Below, in pieces: positions 52,207-60,581 of a DNA stretch of 64,000 bases. A program made the position numbers and the translations under genes. The stretch covers positions 1 to 64,000 of the forward strand of contig JAOTVL010000001.1 of NCBI GenBank assembly GCA_029863525.1, in the 5' to 3' direction. Position 1 is the stretch's first letter, and each line of letters opens with the position of its first letter. Source of the stretch: Gemmatimonadota bacterium. GTDB taxonomy: Bacteria; Gemmatimonadota; Gemmatimonadetes; Longimicrobiales; Gaopeijiaceae. The notes under the pieces are model-generated. The model searched no databases. It was not told where the DNA came from and was given only the letters and a program-made list of their open reading frames with translations.

Positions 52207-55059
52207 TCAGCGGCCCTGATCGCCCTCCTCCGAGATGACTTTCTTCGTGGTGAGCTCGAGTCCGAGCGTCTCACCCTTCAGGATGGCGGGCACACCCTCG
52301 TCCATCCACACGGGAACCGGTTGATCCATCAGGTAGTGGTCGAAGAACTGCTGCATGCGAATCGCCCAGTCCCTTTGGTTGTGCTCCTCACGCAGACCGT
52401 GCGCTTCGCCGTTGTAGTTGAGCATCCACACCGGCTGCGAGAGACGTCGAAGCGCACTGAAAAGCTCGATCCCTTGATACCACGGCACAGCTCCGTCCTC
52501 GTCGTTGTGCATCATGAGGAGCGGCGTCCGGATCTTGTCCGCGGTGAAGATCGGAGAATTCTCGATGTACCGAAGCGGCGCATCCCAGAGCGAGCCACCG
52601 ATCCGGCTTTGGGTCCGCTCGTACTGGAAGGCGCGGCTCATGCCGGACGCCCATCGGATTCCGCCGTAGGCGCTGACCATGTTCGCGACGGGAGCACCGG
52701 CTTCCGCGGCCGCGAAGATGTCGCTGCGGGTCACCATATACGCGATCTGGTAGCCGCCCCACGAATGCCCCTGGACGCCGATCCGGTCCCGGTTCACGAA
52801 TCCCTGATCGATCAACGCCACGACACCAGGTACGACCGCGTCGACGGCGCTCTCCCCGGGATAGCCGATCCGGTACGGGATGTCCGGAACGAAGAGAAGA
52901 TAGCCGCGACTCACGTAGAAGCTGCGATTGATCGATGAGCTTCCCGGGGCAGGCACCACGTACTGGTGCAGGCCATCCGAAGAGCGCTCGTAGAAGTACA
53001 CCATCATGGGGTACTCTTCGCTCGGGTCGAAGCCTTCGGGCTTGTAGAGGATGCCCTGCAGCGGTGTCCCGTCGTTCGAGGTCCACTCGAAGAGCTCCGC
53101 GCTGCCCCAGAGGTACTCGGACTGTTGTGGATTGGCGTTGGTCACCTTCACGCCGCCGTCGAAGTCCGGGTCGGCGACCCAGATGTCGGGGAACTCGGAG
53201 AAGGTCGCTCTCGAGTACGTGACGACGTCCGCATCGTCGGCCTTCCTCACATCCGCGAATCGGGCGTCGCCCTCGACAAGCACGGCCGGCTGACGATTCG
53301 AGTCGAAGCGATCCCGATACACGCCGCTCGCCTTGGTGTGGATGCCGAAAGAAGTCAGGTAGACGTCCTCATCGCCCGGAACGACTGGATCGTCGCGATC
53401 GAGGTCCAAATAGCGGAAGCGGGTCTGCGTCGCCCGCCCCAAGCCTTCCGTGACATTGCGCGGCGCGGACTGGCCGGTCGGGTCGACCGCCCAGATGTCG
53501 AACTCGTCGTACAGGAGAAAACGCTCGTCGCCTTCCGTCCAACCGGCGGCGCCGTACGGGCGCAGCGCATCGGGGTGATCGTCGAGGATGTCGTGCACCG
53601 GCACGTCGAGGGATGCCGCGAGATCGCTCTGCTCTCCGGTCTCCACGTCGATCGCGTACCAGGTTTGGTCGAAGCCGTCCCACCTCGTGACGTATCGCCC
53701 TCCGGGCGAGAGGTCTCCTCCGCCGCGGACCATCTCGGCCACCAAAGTCCGGGAGCCATCCTCGAGGTCGATCAGGTGCAGGTCGGAGTAGCGACCGTCC
53801 CATGAGACGAGCTGGCGGTACGGCAGATTGCTCGTCCCGAGGGCGACCGTGCCGTCCCCTCCGTCGGCGATGTCGACCTCGGGCACGTCGACCGTGGCGA
53901 TCTGCAGCACGCGTCCTGATGCGAGGTCGAGCATCGCACGATAGCTGCGCTCCTTTTCTTGCTCCGCTTGCACCAGCTGCATCGGCTGGAGATAGGGGTC
54001 CTTCCAGTTCCAGATGTCGACCTCGACGCGCTCGTCCTCGGGCACGTCGTTTTCGGGGACAGGCCGCGGAGCCTCGGCGGTCCCGAAGAAGAGGCGCCGT
54101 CCCGATTCCGAGAAAGTCAGGTCCCCGTGCTCGCTCGGAGCCCACCCGCTCGGGATCTCGGCGGCGCCCGCCGCGACACCGACGACGGCCGCGCCCTGGT
54201 CACCCGCCGTGTACAGCGCGAAGGAGGGCGCCTCCGAGGTCCGGTCGTCCCGATCGGTCAGGAACGCGACGGCACCCTCGTCCGATACGGCAAGCTGGAT
54301 GTAGCGCCCCTCCCCCCTGGCGATCGGATCGGCGGCGCCCGACGGGCCCACCCTCGACACGCCGTCGGCCGCGCCGTCATCACCGGATGACGTGTAGTAG
54401 AGCGCGGAGCCATCCGCCGCGAACGCATAGTCGGACGCGAATTCGAAGCGACGCTCCGCGCCGGACTCGAGCATGCGGACGATGAGGGGCGAGCCGTCGT
54501 CGAGCCTGGGCGCGTCGGGATCGTCGCCCTCGGATTCCTCCTCCGGCGTTTGCTCCTCGGCGTCCTCGTCGTCGTCCTCGTCGTCGTCCGGCGTCACCGT
54601 GAGGTACGCCATCCACTCGCCCGCGTCCTCCGGAAGTCGATATGAGGACACGTCGGCGACACGCGTGACCGTCATCGAAGACAACTCGACGATCGCGAGC
54701 GAGTCCTTCGGCAGATCGTCCCCACGCGTGCCTTCACCCCGGAGTGAGTCGACCACCGACTGCAGCGGCTCGATCAACGCGACGAGGTAACGAGAGTCCG
54801 CCGTGAAGCGCGGCTGCGCGCCCCGATCGACCGTCAGCTCGCGCTCTGAATCGAGGTCGCGCACGATCAGCCGCGCGTCGCCGTCCCCGGGTACCAGTCG
54901 GTAGGCGAGCCAATCTCCGTCTTTGGAGAGCAGATCGCTCTGAATGCGGTTCCATCGATCGTAGTCTTCATGGTCGAGGGAGCGCTTTTGCTGAGCCGCG
55001 GACGAGAGCGGAAGCAGCAAGGCCAGTAGGAGGACCGGGAGGTCGCGGAGGATCTTCAT
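52207..55059 (-). CDS. S9-family prolyl oligopeptidase-type serine peptidase, exported
   Basis: A 950-residue exported enzyme; signal peptide 'LLLALLLPLSSAAQ'. A long beta-propeller (about 30-690) precedes the C-terminal hydrolase domain, with 'GHSWGGYQIAYM' (nucleophile Ser), an acid near 'MMHNDEDGAVPW' and His in 'NYNGEAHGLREEHN'. An acidic insert at about residues 155-180 (DDDEDDDEDAEEQ type) is encoded by a trinucleotide-like repeat. It likely degrades peptides in the periplasm. The start at 55059 is the first Met giving a signal peptide. Confidence 0.92.
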   Translation of the reverse strand: MKILRDLPVLLLALLLPLSSAAQQKRSLDHEDYDRWNRIQSDLLSKDGDWLAYRLVPGDGDARLIVRDLDSERELTVDRGAQPRFTADSRYLVALIEPLQSVVDSLRGEGTRGDDLPKDSLAIVELSSMTVTRVADVSSYRLPEDAGEWMAYLTVTPDDDEDDDEDAEEQTPEEESEGDDPDAPRLDDGSPLIVRMLESGAERRFEFASDYAFAADGSALYYTSSGDDGAADGVSRVGPSGAADPIARGEGRYIQLAVSDEGAVAFLTDRDDRTSEAPSFALYTAGDQGAAVVGVAAGAAEIPSGWAPSEHGDLTFSESGRRLFFGTAEAPRPVPENDVPEDERVEVDIWNWKDPYLQPMQLVQAEQEKERSYRAMLDLASGRVLQIATVDVPEVDIADGGDGTVALGTSNLPYRQLVSWDGRYSDLHLIDLEDGSRTLVAEMVRGGGDLSPGGRYVTRWDGFDQTWYAIDVETGEQSDLAASLDVPVHDILDDHPDALRPYGAAGWTEGDERFLLYDEFDIWAVDPTGQSAPRNVTEGLGRATQTRFRYLDLDRDDPVVPGDEDVYLTSFGIHTKASGVYRDRFDSNRQPAVLVEGDARFADVRKADDADVVTYSRATFSEFPDIWVADPDFDGGVKVTNANPQQSEYLWGSAELFEWTSNDGTPLQGILYKPEGFDPSEEYPMMVYFYERSSDGLHQYVVPAPGSSSINRSFYVSRGYLLFVPDIPYRIGYPGESAVDAVVPGVVALIDQGFVNRDRIGVQGHSWGGYQIAYMVTRSDIFAAAEAGAPVANMVSAYGGIRWASGMSRAFQYERTQSRIGGSLWDAPLRYIENSPIFTADKIRTPLLMMHNDEDGAVPWYQGIELFSALRRLSQPVWMLNYNGEAHGLREEHNQRDWAIRMQQFFDHYLMDQPVPVWMDEGVPAILKGETLGLELTTKKVISEEGDQGR
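54562..54589. repeat. 12-bp tandem repeat coding an acidic run in the S9 peptidase
   Basis: GTCCTCGTCGTC occurs twice in tandem from 54562 to 54585 and begins a third copy. On the minus strand it encodes Asp/Glu-rich residues within the peptidase's propeller region. Such in-frame repeats can vary in copy number without breaking the gene. Confidence 0.7.
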
Positions 55060-55237
55060 CGAGCGTCTCGTGTTCCTGGGAGTGCGGCGCCGTCCCACTG
55101 GGCGACCGCGGGACCGTGTCGGAGTCAGCACTCACGGTATCCGAGGCTCCCACACCGGGCAACGGGGCAGCTCGGCTGGCGGGTTGACCCGCGCCGGCGC
55201 AGAATATCGACGCTCCATCCCCCACGATTCGAGACCG

Positions 55238-57214
55238 ATGCATCCGAGCCACCGTACTCCCCGTATTCCGGTCGTCCCCCACACGCGCCTGATGGTCACC
55301 GCCCTCGCCCTGGCCGCGCTGGCTTCGGCGCCGACCGTTGTCTCCGCACAAACGGGCGCTCCGGACGGAGAGTGGCCCGTGTACGGCGGCGACCCGGGTC
55401 ATACCAGATTTGCGCCACTCGATCAGATCGACGCCTCCAACGTGGAGGACCTCGAGATCGCCTGGCGGTGGAGCGCGCAGAATTTCGGGCCGAACCCGTA
55501 CATCCGCTCCGCCACGACCCCACTCATGATCGACGGCGTGCTCTATGCCACGGCCGGAATGCGGCGCAGCGTCGTCGCGATCGATGCGGGGACGGGCGAG
55601 ACCTTGTGGATGTGGCGCATGGATGAAGGCGAGCGCCTGTCGGAGGCCCCGCGGGCCAACCCGGGTCGGGGAGTGGCATACTGGACCGATGGCGCGGGCG
55701 ACGAGCGAATCGTCTCGGTCACGCCCGGTTACCACATGGTCGCGCTCGACGCAGCCACCGGGGTTCCGGTCGACGGCTTCGGCATCGACGGCGTCGTAGA
55801 CCTGAATGATGGCCACCGGACACGCGAGGGGATCCCGTTGGTCGGCACCATCGGCGCCAGCTCACCTCCGACGGTGGTCGGAGACGTCATCGTCGTAGGG
55901 TCGGCGCATCACGTCGGCCTTCGGCCCCCGTCGATGATCAACACCCCCGGGGACGTGCGTGGGTTCGACGCCCGGACGGGAGAACTCCTGTGGACGTTCA
56001 AGACGATCCCCGAGCCCGGCGAAGAGGGGAACGACACGTGGCTCGAGGAGTCGTGGTCCTACACGGGCAACGCCGCCGTGTGGGCGCCGATCTCGTTCGA
56101 TCCCGAGACCGGATACGTGTACCTCCCGACGGAGGCCGCCACCGGTGACTACTATGGAGGCCACCGTCCGGGCGATAACCTCTTCTCTACCAGCCTCGTC
56201 TGCCTCGACGCGAGGACCGGTGAGAAGATTTGGCACTTTCAGATCATCCACCACGACATCTGGGATTGGGACAATCCCACGTTCCCGATCCTGGCCGACA
56301 TTCGAGTGGACGGGCAGGAGCGCAAGGTCGTCGCACAACTCACGAAGCAGGGCTTCGCGTACGTGTTCGATCGACTCACTGGAGAGCCCGTGTGGCCGAT
56401 CGAGGAGCGCCCGGTTCCGCAGACCGACGTACCGGGAGAGTGGACGTCCCCGACGCAACCCTTCCCCACGAAGCCACCCGCGTTCGAGGCTCAGGGCTTC
56501 AGCGAGGACGACTTGATCGACTTCACGCCGGAGATCGAGCAGCGGGCCAGAGAGGCCGTGCGCGAGTTCCGGATGGGGACGCTGTTCACTCCTCCCTCAC
56601 TGGCCGAGGCGCCGGACGGAACGAAGGGCACGCTCATGCGCCCGAGCACGATCGGGGGCGCGAACTGGGAAGGTGGTGCCATCGACCCGGAGACAGGCAT
56701 GCTCTACGTCGGGTCGCAGTCGGACCCCACCGTGTTGTCGCTCGTGCCGGGCGGAGAGAGGTCGGACATGGACTTCGTATTCGGCTTCGCTCGACCACAG
56801 GTCGCGCGGGGAATCCCGATCGTCAAACCTCCGTGGGGGCGGGTAACGGCGCTCGCTCTTTCGTCCGGCGATCTCGCGTGGAGCGTTCCGAACGGCGACA
56901 CGCCCGACTTCGTAGCAGAGCGCTTGGAGATCGATCCGGCGCTCATTCCCACGACCGGCAAGATCTCCCGCGCTGGACTCCTGGTCACGAGGACACTCCT
57001 CTTCGCAGGCGAGGGTGCCGCCGGTGGCCCCGTCATGTGGGCTCTCGACAAGGCGACGGGTGAGCGGATCGCGAAGATCGAGCTTCCGAACGCCCAGGTC
57101 GGGCTCCCCATGACCTACATGCACGACGGGCGCCAGTTCATCGTCGTTTCCGTGGGTGGCAACGGCGAGCCCGCCGAGTTGATCGCGCTCGCGCTCCCCT
57201 CCGGCCAGGAATGA
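55238..57214 (+). CDS. PQQ-dependent dehydrogenase (quinoprotein), exported
   Basis: A 658-residue eight-bladed propeller enzyme; signal peptide to about 'VVSAQ' (residue 38). Blade motifs include 'GGDPGHTRFAPLDQI', 'SATTPLMIDGVLYAT', 'VVAIDAGTGETLWMW' and 'DARTGELLWTF', with 'HHDIWDWDNP' typical of glucose/shikimate-type quinoproteins. It oxidises a sugar or alcohol in the periplasm using PQQ and passes electrons to quinone or cytochrome c. No cytochrome domain is fused. PQQ biosynthesis genes are not in view. The substrate is unproven. Divergent from the S9 gene. Confidence 0.9.
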   Translation: MHPSHRTPRIPVVPHTRLMVTALALAALASAPTVVSAQTGAPDGEWPVYGGDPGHTRFAPLDQIDASNVEDLEIAWRWSAQNFGPNPYIRSATTPLMIDGVLYATAGMRRSVVAIDAGTGETLWMWRMDEGERLSEAPRANPGRGVAYWTDGAGDERIVSVTPGYHMVALDAATGVPVDGFGIDGVVDLNDGHRTREGIPLVGTIGASSPPTVVGDVIVVGSAHHVGLRPPSMINTPGDVRGFDARTGELLWTFKTIPEPGEEGNDTWLEESWSYTGNAAVWAPISFDPETGYVYLPTEAATGDYYGGHRPGDNLFSTSLVCLDARTGEKIWHFQIIHHDIWDWDNPTFPILADIRVDGQERKVVAQLTKQGFAYVFDRLTGEPVWPIEERPVPQTDVPGEWTSPTQPFPTKPPAFEAQGFSEDDLIDFTPEIEQRAREAVREFRMGTLFTPPSLAEAPDGTKGTLMRPSTIGGANWEGGAIDPETGMLYVGSQSDPTVLSLVPGGERSDMDFVFGFARPQVARGIPIVKPPWGRVTALALSSGDLAWSVPNGDTPDFVAERLEIDPALIPTTGKISRAGLLVTRTLLFAGEGAAGGPVMWALDKATGERIAKIELPNAQVGLPMTYMHDGRQFIVVSVGGNGEPAELIALALPSGQE

Positions 57215-57772
57215 GTGGCACGATTCGTAGGAACGTTCGAGATTGAGGGTGCGCAGCCCCCCGATGCGCGTCACGGAGTGCTCATGCTGATCAGCGAACG
57301 ACCTCAGGCAGACGGATACGCCCGGTCGCATCCCGCGTTGACCGACTCACAGACCGGGTTGGCCAACCGGCTCCACTTCGACCTCGTATACGACTACCTG
57401 TTCGAAGCCGGTGACCGTGGGCTTCCATTCACGGTCATGCTCGTCTCGGCGGGAGTGGAGGTGGGCAGTGGAGACACCGATGTGCTCCGCGCCCTCGGGA
57501 CCGCGATCGAAAGGACCACGCGTAATTCGGATCTCGTCTCCCACGTCGGGGCCGGGCGGTACGCCGTGCTCCTTCTCGGCACGAACCTCCAGGGCGGTCG
57601 GATCGCGTGCGACCGGATCGAAGCGGCGCTCGGGGACCAGGCACCCGGGCCCATTTGCTTCGGGTTGGCGTCGTACAACGAGCGCATGAAGGATCCTCAG
57701 GAGTTGCTGCGGGCGGCCGATACGGCGTTGCTGAGCGCCGAAGCCGCCCAGGGTGGCGTGGAGTTCGGCTGA
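57215..57772 (+). CDS. degenerate GGDEF-domain protein
   Basis: A 185-residue protein. 'DSQTGLANRLHFDLVYDYLFEA' (in part) is the typical entry to a diguanylate cyclase domain. 'TRNSDLVSHVGAGRYAVLLL' is the active-site strand, but GG(D/E)EF is replaced by GAGRY. Catalysis is therefore unlikely, and a regulatory or GTP/c-di-GMP-binding role is possible. The GTG at 57215 directly follows the PQQ dehydrogenase stop, and a Met 23 codons later is an alternative. The next gene starts 8 bases after its stop, so this is an operon. Confidence 0.75.
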   Translation: MARFVGTFEIEGAQPPDARHGVLMLISERPQADGYARSHPALTDSQTGLANRLHFDLVYDYLFEAGDRGLPFTVMLVSAGVEVGSGDTDVLRALGTAIERTTRNSDLVSHVGAGRYAVLLLGTNLQGGRIACDRIEAALGDQAPGPICFGLASYNERMKDPQELLRAADTALLSAEAAQGGVEFG

Positions 57773-57780
57773 CGCACTCC

Positions 57781-58410
57781 ATGGAGGCTGATCCCGCGCG
57801 CTCGCCATCGTTCGAAGACCTCGTGGAGGGCACCCGCGGCCTCCAGCCGTGGCGGCGGATATTCCACGCGCTCACCGGCGTGTCGGTGGTCGTCGGGATC
57901 TACCTGTTCGACATCCCGGCCGGGTGGGCCGCCCTCTTCCTTGGCGGAGTCGTCGCATTGCTTCTCGTGGTGGACATCGTGCGGCTCAAGTATCCCGCAA
58001 GCAACGAGTTCTTCTTTCGCTGCTTCCGAGCATTGGCTTCTCCGAGGGAGGCTCGCGGTATCGCATCCTCCACGTGGTACGTTTCGGGGATGGCCATCGT
58101 CTTGGCGCTCTTCCCCATTGATGTCGCCACGAGCGCCATCCTCGTGTTGGCGCTCGCGGACCCGGCGGGGAGCTACACCGGACAGAGGTGGGGGCGACGC
58201 CCGCTCCTCGGCGGTACGGTCTTGGGAACGGCCGTGTTCTTCTTCGTGGCCGGGGTGATCCTATGGCTCCGGCACGGCCCCGTCGTCGCGCTGACGGCAG
58301 GGCTGGCGACCACACTGGCCGAGCGCCACTCCTGGCCACTCGATGACAACCTCGCCGTGCCCCTCGTCGCGGGAGCGGTCACGGCCGGCGTGGCGGCCCT
58401 CCTCGGGTGA
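57781..58410 (+). CDS. DGK1/SEC59-family (CTP-dependent lipid kinase / phosphatidate cytidylyltransferase-like) membrane protein
   Basis: A 209-residue protein with about six helices. 'LALADPAGSYTGQRWGRRPL' followed by 'GGTVLGTAVFFFVAGVI', then 'LDDNLAVPLVAGAV', matches the conserved C-terminal pattern of dolichol kinase/DGK1/VTE5-like enzymes (aspartate, GRRxG, Gly-rich, DDN). The substrate is probably an isoprenoid alcohol or diacylglycerol; not determined. It follows the degenerate GGDEF gene by 8 bases and is convergent with the cupin gene. It lies in the cytoplasmic membrane. Confidence 0.7.
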   Translation: MEADPARSPSFEDLVEGTRGLQPWRRIFHALTGVSVVVGIYLFDIPAGWAALFLGGVVALLLVVDIVRLKYPASNEFFFRCFRALASPREARGIASSTWYVSGMAIVLALFPIDVATSAILVLALADPAGSYTGQRWGRRPLLGGTVLGTAVFFFVAGVILWLRHGPVVALTAGLATTLAERHSWPLDDNLAVPLVAGAVTAGVAALLG

Positions 58411-58415
58411 CCGTC

Positions 58416-58775
58416 TCAGCAATCGACCAGTTCGATCTCGTCCGGTTGATTCGGGACCACACATAAGAATTCGAACGGCTCGTCGCCCTGGTCCGCCTGG
58501 TAGTTGTGCGGCACCCCTCCGGGAATGTAAACGACGTCGCCGGCCTTCACGTGGTGGACTTCTTCTCCGATCTGCACCCGGGCGCTGCCGCGAAGCACGT
58601 ATTGCTCGTGCTCGACCTTGTTCGTATGCATCGGCATGCCTCCGCCGGGCTCCATGATGAAGCGGCGCATGGCGAAGTTCGGTCCCTCGTCGGGCCCGAT
58701 GAGCACCTGGCGCTTGGTGGCCGTTCCGGCCTTGACCTCTTCGGCGGGCAATGTATCGACGTGACGTACGGACAT
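58416..58775 (-). CDS. single-domain cupin protein
   Basis: A 119-residue cytosolic beta-barrel. Motif 1: 'GGMPMHTNKVEHEQYVLRGS', with His/Glu metal ligands, the first being His50; motif 2: 'AGDVVYIPGGVPHNYQ'. The 3-His-1-Glu arrangement is present, so a divalent metal site is expected. Known relatives range from small oxygenases or isomerases to binding proteins; there is no basis to choose. GGGAGG precedes the ATG by about 6 bases. Divergent from the phosphodiesterase gene, 23 bases apart. Confidence 0.88.
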   Translation of the reverse strand: MSVRHVDTLPAEEVKAGTATKRQVLIGPDEGPNFAMRRFIMEPGGGMPMHTNKVEHEQYVLRGSARVQIGEEVHHVKAGDVVYIPGGVPHNYQADQGDEPFEFLCVVPNQPDEIELVDC

Positions 58776-58798
58776 CTCGATCCTCCCGGAGTCATCCC

Positions 58799-59788
58799 GT
58801 GATCCAAGTTCGGAAGTGGAGCAAGAAGACCCCGATCGCGCAACCGGCGTCTGGCGGACGGACGCTCGCGCGCTCCGCCGCGATCGGCCTCTTGATGCTC
58901 ACCCCCGGCTGCTCGAGCGACACGCCCCCGTCGGCCGTCCCGCTCGAAGCGAGAACGCCCAAGGTACTCGTGATCGGGATCGACGGGGTTCGGCCCGACG
59001 TTCTCGCCGATGTGTCGACACCGAACCTCGACCGACTCGTGGAACAGGGGACGTTCACAGCACGCACGCGTACGACGACCCCTTCGGTCAGCGGCCCCGC
59101 TTGGTCGTCCATGCTGACGGGTGTGTGGCCCGACAAGCATGGCGTCCTCAGCAATGATTTCACGGCGCCTCGATACGACCGATTCCCCAGCTTCTTGACC
59201 CGCGTCGAGCGCGCGCGACCCGACCTGAGGACCTTCGCCGTGGTCGACTGGACGCCGCTCATGGATCTTCAGGAACGCGACGCGGTTCTCGCGCCGCCGG
59301 TCGACGTGCTCGAACTGCTCGACGGATACGAGCTCGGGTGGAGGGAAGCCGACGCCCGCTCGGTCACGCTCGCCGAGCAGGAGCTTCAGGAGAACGACCC
59401 CGACGCGCTCTTCGTCTACCTCGGTGACCCGGACGAGACAAGTCACCAACACGGGTCCATCGGTGTCGAATACCGCGACGCGATCGCCCGGGCAGACCAG
59501 GAGGTCGGCCGACTCGTCGCAGCGGTCGAGCGCCGACCGACCCACGGGCTCGAGAACTGGCTGATTCTCGTCAGCACCGACCACGGACGACGAGAGGACG
59601 GCGGGCACGGAGGCGAGTCACCGGCCGAGATGACGACGTTCATCATCGCCAGCGGACCGGGAGCCGCGCTCGGCACGTGGGAGGCCCCGAGCGCGATCGT
59701 GGACATCGCGGTCACCGCGTTGACGCACCTCGGGATTCCGATTGATCCCGCGTGGGCTCTCGACGGTATTCACTTCGGACTGCGCTGA
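58799..59788 (+). CDS. alkaline phosphatase-superfamily phosphodiesterase / nucleotide pyrophosphatase-like lipoprotein
   Basis: A 329-residue exported protein; a lipoprotein signal 'SAAIGLLMLTPGC' ends at the lipid Cys at about 38. 'VLVIGIDGVRPDVL' (first metal Asp), 'TPSVSGPAWSSMLTGVWPDKHGV' (in part, nucleophile Ser/Thr region), 'YLGDPDETSHQHG' and 'VSTDHGRREDGGHGG' (second metal set) are the family motifs. It hydrolyses phosphodiesters or phosphomonoesters in the periplasm. The GTG start has GGAG with a 7-base spacer. The nucleophile position reads TTTPSVS, so which of the hydroxyls acts is uncertain. Confidence 0.87.
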   Translation: MIQVRKWSKKTPIAQPASGGRTLARSAAIGLLMLTPGCSSDTPPSAVPLEARTPKVLVIGIDGVRPDVLADVSTPNLDRLVEQGTFTARTRTTTPSVSGPAWSSMLTGVWPDKHGVLSNDFTAPRYDRFPSFLTRVERARPDLRTFAVVDWTPLMDLQERDAVLAPPVDVLELLDGYELGWREADARSVTLAEQELQENDPDALFVYLGDPDETSHQHGSIGVEYRDAIARADQEVGRLVAAVERRPTHGLENWLILVSTDHGRREDGGHGGESPAEMTTFIIASGPGAALGTWEAPSAIVDIAVTALTHLGIPIDPAWALDGIHFGLR

Positions 59789-59835
59789 CCGTGACGAGAA
59801 CATGTGCCCACGTGCCGGAAGCGTGGGGCAATACG

Positions 59836-59865
59836 AAGAAACCCGGTAAGGTCTCCCCTACCGGG
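59836..59865 (-). terminator. intrinsic terminator, minus orientation
   Basis: CCCGGTA (59842-59848) and TACCGGG (59859-59865) form a perfect 7-bp stem with a 10-base loop. On the minus strand the stem is followed by TTTCTT; on the plus strand no T-run follows. It would end transcripts coming from the left-going 60154-60564 gene or from a separate RNA starting in the gap. Confidence 0.6.
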
Positions 59866-60104
59866 CCTCGGCATGAGTCCCTGTGACCCTCCCGCCAACA
59901 GGCACTCAGCCGAACTTCGGGTCGGCCGGAAGCCCCTGCCCTGAACTCCCGACCGGCCCCGGAGCCGATCCTCGGGGACGGGTGGAGTGCTTCCCCAATT
60001 CCCTCGGCATTCAGCTCCGAAAAACGTCCGAACGAAGGATACGAGGAGCGTGACCGCTCCTCAGTCGGGAAAGAGCGGCTGAGTGACGTAGGGAAATCTC
60101 CTAC
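59836..60104 (-). ncRNA. candidate structured non-coding RNA in a gene-free gap
   Basis: No coding frame with normal codon use is visible in 59789-60153. Instead stems follow one another: 59874-59884/59898-59908 (10 of 11 pairs), 59909-59913/59922-59926, 59924-59929/59953-59958, 59957-59961/59973-59977, 60043-60050/60055-60062 (8 bp, tetraloop), 60061-60066/60077-60082 and 60088-60092/60100-60104. Some are alternatives to each other. The minus orientation is favoured because a terminator closes that end. It matches neither RNase P, tmRNA nor SRP motifs that I could recognise. The rest of the gap holds nothing I can identify. Confidence 0.35.
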
Positions 60105-60153
60105 ATCCCGAGTGCCGCACGATCTGCAAACCTCTTCCCGCGGGGCGGTCCGA

Positions 60154-60564
60154 CTAGCTCACGGGCCTGTACAGAGCCATCCGGAGCGGGGGTCGTATCG
60201 AGTAGGCGAAGTGCATCTGATTCGCTCCGCGCTCGACGATGTTCTTGGTTTCCTGGCGGGTCCGCGGGTAGTCGTGGCCCGACTCGTTTTCGACAACGAG
60301 AATCCCACGGTCCGGCAAGCGCGAGCGTTGCTGCTCGACTTGCTCGGCGAGCCGGTCGAGAAGAAGCTGCTCGGTCTCGTTCTGCATCTTGCCCTCGGCC
60401 TCGGCGGTCAGCTCGACGGTGTCGATGTGCTCATACCGGTCGCCGAGGTCGTCCACCGGAATGGACTCCTCGCGATTCCGCCGGAAGCCGATCTCGTTCA
60501 AGGCCTCGGCCGTGAAGTCCATATCGACGCTGTGGTACGTGGTGCCATACCGCTTGAAGATCAT
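60154..60564 (-). CDS. conserved hypothetical protein, 136 residues
   Basis: It opens 'MIFKRYGTTYHSVDMDFTAE' and has the segment 'ELTAEAEGKMQNETEQLLLD' and a C-terminal 'MHFAYSIRPPLRMALYRPVS'. It is soluble, acidic in the middle and without a signal peptide. I recall similar short proteins in related lineages but no function. It lies upstream of the structured gap on the minus strand and 17 bases after the DEAD-box helicase stop, so it is probably transcribed with that gene. Confidence 0.75.
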   Translation of the reverse strand: MIFKRYGTTYHSVDMDFTAEALNEIGFRRNREESIPVDDLGDRYEHIDTVELTAEAEGKMQNETEQLLLDRLAEQVEQQRSRLPDRGILVVENESGHDYPRTRQETKNIVERGANQMHFAYSIRPPLRMALYRPVS

Positions 60565-60581
60565 GCTGTCTTTGCCTCGGG

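Noticed and set aside
59789..60153. RNase P RNA, tmRNA, SRP RNA or a cobalamin/TPP riboswitch in the gap
   Set aside because: None of the consensus pieces I know for these (for example the tmRNA 3' CCA end or the RNase P GAGGAAAGTCC core) could be found on either strand, so only a generic structured RNA is claimed.
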